Shown piece by piece: positions 13,201-22,200 of a stretch of 38,641 nt of DNA. Location: the NCBI GenBank assembly GCA_000695325.1, contig AVPN01000111.1:1-38641 (forward strand), written 5' to 3'. The notes beneath the pieces are model-generated. The model was given only the letters and a program-made list of their open reading frames with translations. It searched no databases and was not told where the DNA came from. Made by a program: the position numbers and the translations under genes. Numbering within the stretch: position 1 is the first letter of the stretch; each line of letters opens with the position of its first letter. Source of the DNA: Pleurobrachia bachei. Taxonomy: Eukaryota; Ctenophora; Tentaculata; Cydippida; Pleurobrachiidae.

Positions 13201-16200
13201 GTTCAGCGATTTGACGCCCTGTAATAATGGTTGAGAATTCGGTTATCTCTGATTAAGTTTAGAGAAAGATTATAATATGTTGTGTTAACAATAATGACAA
13301 ATAGCGAGAGCTCACCCTTACAACAAATACTGACCTCCTTATCCGAGAACAGGAAGGTGCTCCTTGTGAGGGGTACAAAGTCGGTAATGGCATGGGGATG
13401 AACGAAGATCTCTGTCTGTTCCTTATTCGCTACATCAACCGCTATCACTTTACTGCCGGTAGCAGCCCCATCTCGTGGTAATACCAAGAACAACCGCTGG
13501 CTCACAGGGTCATACTCCATGGAGGTAGGTGTCCCAGTCAGTTTCTCAGGCAGGGTCACGTATAACTTTTCATCGAGAGCTCCCTGGAAGATCTGGTCGC
13601 CCCCTGACCAAAATACCTGACGCGTATCGAGGGCCAGGGCCATCTTATTTGGAGATCTGAGACCCCGGTAGAGCACTGAGGCGGAGTTGGTTCCTCCCAG
13701 GGACTTGAAATGGATTTGGTTGGTGCTCGAATCGATCCAGTAGATCCTACCATTCCATCCATCGACCTGGAAGTCGGTGATCCCTCCTGCGGCCCTAACC
13801 TCAACCAGTTCCACAGAGGACTCCCCGTCTAATTCTGCTGGTTCTGCAAGGATGGTGGTCCGGGAGGAGTCCAGTCGATAGAGAGTTCCACTGAGGGAGT
13901 CCATACGGATCATGGCGGTGTTTGGTCGGGAGATCCGCTGGGTTAGGTAGGGAGCAGCAATGGCCTGCTTTACTATGTCATCTCCATCTTGGAACATGTA
14001 GAACTGGGTCTGACCTGTGTGTGGAATAAGCAGGTTAAACAATACACGTCAATGAGGGTCGGCTTCTGAGGAATTTACAATAAGACCGTGTGTCATATCA
14101 CCTATTCATATATTGTCACGTGTTTTAAAAAACAGCTTACGGTTGTTGGGCCGGTATCCAGCAGCGAGGGGCCATGTTCGGGGGTGTTGTTGTGGAAGGG
14201 AGAACACCTGTTTAGAGATACCACTGTAACTCCGCACTGGACCACTCTTGCCACTACCAAACACCAGCGTGTTCCTGGGTCCCAGTGTTAATCCGGCCAC
14301 TCCTTCGTTTTGTGTAAAGACCACCTCTGGTACATTGGAACCACTAGGCAGGCGTTTAATCTGAGTATTCTCGTTGTCCGTGTAGTAGACATCTTCAGAG
14401 TATGGTTGTACCAGGAGGGTTAGAGGATCACTTTCTGTGGAGACCACATCGACAACAGTGTTATCTGATCCTGTGATCCTGCTGATTTTCCGGGGATAGG
14501 AAGAATGGATGAAGTACACGCCCCCACTACTGACAGCGACTGCTCCAGGTGCCTCCAGGGAGTCAGCAAGGACACGGTGATCGTTACCGGCGTAATTCAT
14601 GACGTTGACAGTGCCTTCATAGGTGTCGGTGTAGTAGAGACGGTTGAAGCGTAGAGCAAGCCCTCCAACTGTTCCAACTGATGAAATTCGCTGTCCCCGT
14701 GCACCTGAAAAGAAGAAGGGCATGAAACATATGATTTATAGTCCTTCAAAAAGTAAAGATCCAGATCTAAATAGTATCTGTAAATCCTGATCACCATTGT
14801 TTTGTTTCTTTCTAACAGCTGATCTATTGAATGTGTTTGTTTACCCAGCAGGGCGGTGCTCCTAGTCTCACCTTGCTGAATGTTTTCGTATCGCCTGATA
14901 CCCGTGGGTGTGGCCAGGAAGAGGATGCCCCGCTGTGGATCCATCACCGCAGCCTGGACGGGCTCTCTCGTCAGTGGGATCGTCTCACTTCGTCCCGTAC
15001 TCTGGTCTGTTTCAATCACCGCTCCGTCAGGAGAGAGCGAGTACACCACTCTTTCACGGGCTGAACAGGGATATAACGGAGTGTTAGATAATGGATTCTT
15101 CGGACTGTCAGAGTAGCCAGCGGCAATATATTCAAGTTGTTAGTTAGCTAGATAATGGTAAAATAAAAATACACAAGTAACAGACTCGATTATTACCTTC
15201 AGGGGCCTGTTTAATAGGGTAAACTGCTGCCACTTGTGCAGGAGTCTCCATCATGAATAGAGACCGCTGGCCCGTCCTGGGGTTGAACTGTCTGATCATT
15301 GTCTCTCCCTTGAGTGTGTATAGAAGGTAGTTAGGGACCACTTTTAGGGAGGTTATAGCCATCTTATCAGTCTGTAGAGTTGTCTCTTGGACATCACCAT
15401 CCATCAGGTACTTCACTACCATTCCATCGACAAAGTAGAGCCGTTTGGACATTCGGCAGAAGGCCATGGGGCCTGGGGTACCACTGTAGCTGGCAACTTG
15501 GGACTTGGTACTCTTGTCAGGGTCCCCCTTGTATAGCCTCGTCCCGTCCTCGGTCCAGTAGATGTTCCTAGTAGACCGCGGATTATTATTGAATGAAAGA
15601 ATGGAAACTGGTTATATCGGTAACTATGGTAACTTGTTTACTGGATTGGTAACCATGGTAACTTACTTGTTGAATGGGTTAACAGCATGGAATCCAGGAC
15701 GGTTGATCTGGCTGTAGAGAACCTTCACATCTCCAGTCCTAGGATCCATCTGGGAGACCTCACGAGCAGTCAACAGGTAGAGTTTGTCACCAATCAAAGC
15801 AATGTCAATGACATGAAGATCAGAAACTTGAGTAGGTGGGTCCAGGGGTGAATCTGAAGAAAACAATGTTTAGTGTTTACACCGAAATAAACATTTAATG
15901 AAACGAATTGTGCTATTATAAACCATTTCTACTTACACAATTGCCTTCGGAACAGTCTATTTCCCTTTATAAAGTAAAGAGAAGGGTTCCTTGAGGGGTA
16001 CACCACGGCTTTTTGGACCATGGAACCACCCACGGGCAGGGTTCGGGAGGGGTTGGATACATCTATTGCTGTGACAGTAGTGAAGTCATTCAGCAGGACC
16101 ATGGGAGAAGGTCGGGGAGGATTGGTGGATTGATATACCTCCAGTCCCATCGGGGCCTCCTCAAACTCTCTAGAGGGGAGGATTATACGTGAGAACAGGG

Positions 16201-19200
16201 GATACGACTATATCTGGCCATGAAACTTCCACCTAAACTGACTGATATTCTATTATGTTCTTGGTTGTGTCTCGACTATTATTATAATATGAAGGGTGTA
16301 AGATTTACCTGAATAGGACACTCTCCCTTAGGATGGGATCGTATTTGTACACCTCCCCATTCTCGAGAGTCCAGTAGACGGAGTCGCCCCTGGCAACCAG
16401 ACTCACAACCTTCGCAGGCGTATTTTCAACAGTTCTCAACAATCCTGTAATTGTGAATTTAGTTTTAATTCATCAACCGCTCTGTAATCACTCGTAATTG
16501 AGAATTCAGAATTAACTTGTTCACCAATCTGTAGCACGACACCCCATGTTCTTCTGGACCTGTACTCACCGTTCGAAGGTTTAACTCGTTTCACGGTTTT
16601 CTCGTTGGCCTTGTCCGTGAAATATAGATAGCCATCGGTTTCGGAGAATGCAAGGAGCTCAGGTTCATCAATGAGAGGGGACGAAACAAGAATCTTGTAG
16701 TTTTTATTCTCCATGTCACCCAACATCAGCCTGGCTTTCTTACCACTTCCCTCCGTCCAGTATACAAACCTACAACAATGTGTTAATTACTCCATATATC
16801 AAGAACTGTTTAACAAAACAATTAAATAACCGTATTTTTCTTTGAACACAGCTTGATTGAAGCCGGAAGGAGATACCGTCTCTATAATGCAGATTGTAAT
16901 ATTATGTGAACTGTGGCAATGAAGACTCACCTATCATTGACAGTCATACGTCGTGGAGGTCGGAGACCGGTGTAAACCTTGATAAGACCTGCATCCCGGT
17001 TGTTCAAGTTGAATCTATAGATCTCCTGTAATTCATTATCCAAGATATAGATCTTCTGGGAGGCGGTATCAAGATAGAAATCTCCGATACTGTTCGACCC
17101 AACAATCCTTGTCTCTTCTTCTCCGGCCTTCTCGTTAAGAGACCGCCTATAGATGGCATTTCCCCGTTCGTAGTATACAAATCCCTGTCGGGCGTCTACC
17201 TGGTGCCACCGTCCCTTGGCAGGCAGTGCCAGGGTTTGTTGTGAGGGGGCTAGGAGGGGCGCGGCAGTCATGCCATCACGTGTTCCCACTACCATGTACT
17301 CTCGGGGTTCCCGGGCCAATGGCCTGGATCCCTGGACCACGGACACATCTGAGATATCCTTGTCGGCGAGGAGGAAGGAATCCACACCAGATGAGAGGAC
17401 TCGGTATCGGAGTGAGCCTTCCTTAGTGTAGTACAGGCGACCTAGAATATATTCATAGCTGTTACGGGGCTGTTACTATATGAAGAAGGAAGCATCTAAG
17501 CTCCAGTTGATTTATTCAGAGTTAGTTACTGGGAGGCCAATAAAACATTCAACTGATTGGTCCAACAAAGTAAACAAGCTGGTTAACCAAATAAATGTAT
17601 CGATCCTACGGATCTTGTTAGTAGATTCGTCCACCATACCTTTGTTGTAACAGAGCGAGACGGGCGTATCAGCAGCAGGTAGGGCCATGACTTCACGAGG
17701 CTGAGGGTCACTAGCAGCGGTGAACGCATTGATGCTCATTACTTGTCCTCGACTCGGCTGAAAAGCAATCAAAGTTTACAAAGTGAAGAACAACGATGTA
17801 ATGATTGAATAACATGTTGTCACACCAAACACGGCATTTCACCACCGCACCAATTCCCCTTGTGTACGTACAGAGTAGAAGTAGATTACTCGCCGGATGG
17901 GGTCATAGCACCACGAGGTGAACTCGCCCACACTGTACGAGTAGAAGGGCTTGTCTTCAGCCACAGGACTACCGTCAACATTACCATACGCTAATTTTCT
18001 GTTAGCTCCCGCACCGTAACTCCATATCACTCGACTAAAAGATATGTATCTCGTTACCAAAACAAGAAAAGAGCAATCATTGGACCATTATTGGAGTATC
18101 ATGGTAAACTCTTCTTGCCCTAAGGTTGTTTTCAGCTACTAATTCCTACCCTAAGCTGTTTCCTATAGCTACTATAATTCCTACCCTTTCCAGGAATCAA
18201 GGATGATCTTATCAGCATCCGAGATATCGGTGAATATGGTCTCTTCGTTTTTCTCCGCTAGCGTCATTCGATTCAGCTTCCCCTCCCGGGAAACGTAAAA
18301 CAACATTCTTGTCTTTGGACAGACAGTGACGGCCTTAGCGTCCGGTACTGTATATAATCGCTCCGAGTAACCTATAATAAGGCATGTGTAATTGTGCCAT
18401 TTGGTAATTGTGAACAGCAATCCGACACCAGGGTCTCAGATATTAAACGCAAACCGCGATCGGCCACAGAGTACAACACCGAAGTGTCGTTGGGCCATTT
18501 GGTTTTTGCCAAAGCTATTCATGAGCGTTCACCTCAGCCATGCTTTTACAAGTATACCTGCTCGTGCGATGGGTTTTCTGATGACGTGTTGTCCGCTGTG
18601 AAGGTAGACAGACCTGCTGTCTGCTGCCACAACCCTGGCACCCTCCCCAATGGGACTCTCCCTCAGGTCCTGCCCGTTATCCAAGTCCCTACGGACCACC
18701 CGTCGTCCACCCGCCAGGTAACTCAGGTAGGTGGTGTATCCTGGTCCCCGGAGTCCTGTTACTCCCTCAAACCTCCTGTACGTGGCAAGTTATTAGGTAT
18801 CGAAGACACCTCACACTCAGGCCTTCGTTACCACTAGCAAGTTATTAGGCTATCTGTTGTTGTTTTGATATGGTGTAATACTGTATGGTTGTTTCTAAAC
18901 TTGGTAAGTTTGGTCGTTGTTTCTAAAAACAGCTACTTGATCTCAAGTTGTCAGTTGTTGAGCGATTCAGTGTGTGGAATGAGGTCATCGACACGAGCCT
19001 TGTTACCATATATTCGGTAGTTTAATATGCGTCTCGTTAGAGTCATGTTTTGTTATTGTTTACAAATGTCACACACGCTTGTCAACTGTTGGCAAGTTGA
19101 TAATATATTTACATCGGTTAGAAAATACAAAAAACATTTTAGTAAGTGCTAAAAATTCCCATTCACACCCCCGTCATGTCCTAAAATAACTGTCTTTGTT

Positions 19201-22200
19201 GCAGAGTTTGTTTGTTTGTTTGTCTGTATGTCTGTGCTGTCATTTGTTCGTCATGGTGATAGTTCGTCGTCATGGTGACAGTGCGTTGTCATGGTGGCAG
19301 TTCGTCGTCATGGTGGCAGTTCGTCGTCATAGTAACACTTACTCCGCTTTAGAGGGGTCGTTAGGAATACATCCCTCTTCTCCTACCATACACTCTGAAA
19401 CAAAGAGTCAGATAAGAAATGATAATCTAAAATGAAACAAAGAACAAAATCTCTCTCTATTGGAATTAGTTTATGATGGTTGCTACGTACCTGATTCGCA
19501 CACAAAATCGAAGCTATAATCATCAAGGTTGGTCATAGATCCCTGATCAAACCAGGCACCATGTTCATCAGACCCAATCTTGTGTCTCATTACTGCAAAA
19601 TCGGCATCCCTCCTCCCGTACATACCATCCTGTGATTAGAGGGAATTAGTTAGATCTGTTATAGATATGGTGTCACTTCGTTTGGAGTTATAGGAAGATA
19701 AAACCGTTGAACTCATAGACAAACCGTCACACGACCGTAGCGCGGAGACACCTGTAGTATCAACTGTGACTCACCTTGTTGTCGGGTTGATTGAGGCCCC
19801 AGTTAGTGTAAGTTAGCTCCTCCGAGCTAGAACACTTCCACTGACCCTCCATAAAGTCAAGTACACCCAGCCAAGTGTTTCCCCGGATGAGGTTAGCGAT
19901 AAACTCGTTTTGCCGTGCATTAGATGGACACGCCAGGTTGTCTCCCGAGTTCACACACCTACTCTGGGCCTTCCAGAAAGAAGATGCAACTGGGTAGTAA
20001 ATGAATCGTTTCCCCTTGGCCTGTGCAGGTGCGGCCTGAACAGCAGCTGACCTGACTCCATCCTCGGGGGTCTCGGGTGTTCCAGTGGGTTCCATGTTTT
20101 CCTCTGACTCCCACCCAGGACACTCACAGAGGAATGCCAGTTTCTTCTGGCCATCACTGTCATCCCAATATCGGAGGAGCTTGTGTACCGCCACAAAGTG
20201 CTGACCACGGGAACTGTAGTCTGAGACTCGGAGGTTGTCCGGCTGGTTGATTCCCCAGTTGGCATAGTCCACATCGCTGCCATCAGTCCATTTGAATTTA
20301 CCCTCCTTTTTAATGTCGGTCAGTCCAATCCAGAACTGAAAAAGTATAGAGATGAGTTTGAAACGAGACGTCTTGTCTGGCACTCTAGCAATAGACCAAT
20401 CCGCCTAATTACAGACAACTAAACTGTACTCACCCAGTTCCCATCACTGTAATATTGGGTCATGCCGCTCATGGAAACCGGGGCGAACTTGTTGACGGCT
20501 TGAGTGGCATCAAAGTTGTCTCTCAGGGAGCTAATCTTAGCGAGAGTCATCTGCCTGGCCTCACACCTTGATTTGGCATCAGCCCACGTAACTCTTTCCG
20601 CAAATGCAAAGTACTTGGTCACTGCATGGAAAACAAATATTGTTAATAATTACTAATTAGAAAAGCGCTGCCTTATCCAGCGTTTGCCAAGTTAATAATT
20701 GGTTGTTCACTTTCAAAGGTGATAAATTTCCTATTTCCTTCACTTACCAGTGCACTCCGGTGGGGGAAGGTTTTCACTGCTTTCCGAGGCAGAATTGGCC
20801 ATGGCCTGCTTCTTCTCCTCCCAGATGGCGGTGTGGTTCTCCAGCATGTCCTGCATCTCATCTTCAATCTCGGGCATTACGAACGCGTTCTCCTCACACA
20901 TGCACACGTACTCTCGCTGATATGTAATATAGGGGGTAATGGTTAGAAATTCTTAGCTACGATATAGTTTGTACAGTTTTGAGTGAAGGGTCAAACTAAA
21001 CAAGGTCAGATCAAGATGATAGATGTACTTGTGGATTCACCGGGGGGATTTAGATTAAGCTAAAAGACACCTATGCCAGTTGCCCCCGGATTAACTTACA
21101 CATGATAGATACTTGTGGATTCACTTACACGAATCCCCGTTTATTAATATCAGCTACTTACACTTCGTGTTCCGAAACTGTCGTCCCAACCACCCGTCAG
21201 TTTGCTGATGGAAGCAAAGTGCTGTCCAGTTGTGTTTACTCCCCTGATGTAATCTAAGAAGAAAAGGTGGTTAATATGCCGGGGGTTCACTATACAATAT
21301 GTATAATGTATAGTATACACTATACAATGCTCAATAGGCAGACTAGAAGGATAAAGGGATGAAGTAAGGAAGGCTCCCGAACCTTGTTCGTAGTTGTCTG
21401 GCTGTGATTTCTCCCAGTTGTTGTAGTACATCTTGTCACCCTTTGTCCACCTCCACGTTCCCTCAGTATAGTTATCACTGGCCCCAATCCAGGCCCAGTT
21501 CCTGTTAAGGTAGGGATGGGCAACACCCAGATCATCCAGCGGAGACTTCTCCCGGGCCAGTTTGACAATGGCGACGTTCTCTTTGGGACTCAAATCATGG
21601 GCCAGGGTCATCCCACCGAAGTCACAGTAGTTGATGGCCTCACTCCAGGTGACTTTAGTGTCAGAGTAGATGAAGTGCTCTGAGAGAGGGAGTGAAGTTT
21701 GAGGTTGAAACTTGTCCAAGTTAGACCAAAAAATAGCATTCCAATTGCAATTAGTTGTCTCTAATCAAACTCGAAAATAATCAAACCTGTATGAGTACAG
21801 ATGAACGGATGTTTTTTGTCATCGAAAGTGTCGTCCCACTGTCCATGTTTTCCCAGCCTGATAGAGGTCTGATATTTCCCATTGCTGCTCCTGCTATCAG
21901 GTTGACCGGGCTCCCAGCTGGAATACCTGACCTCCTGACCGCTGTGATCCCTCCACGCACCGTCCTTCAGGGTCTGACCGAGCCATACCCAGTCAGTCTT
22001 ACGGGCATAAGACACCTGGATGGAGGGGGAATATATTGTGATGCCTGAAAAGTGCAGCAGCTTCCTGTGTCACAGCGCAGGATGTGTGCTACCATGCGAG
22101 GGCCGCATGCAAAACACACATATTGGAAGAAACCTGCACACTGTGAAACAAAGACTCTCTCATGCAAAACCATGCAAACATAATGTGAAAATAGTCTTCA

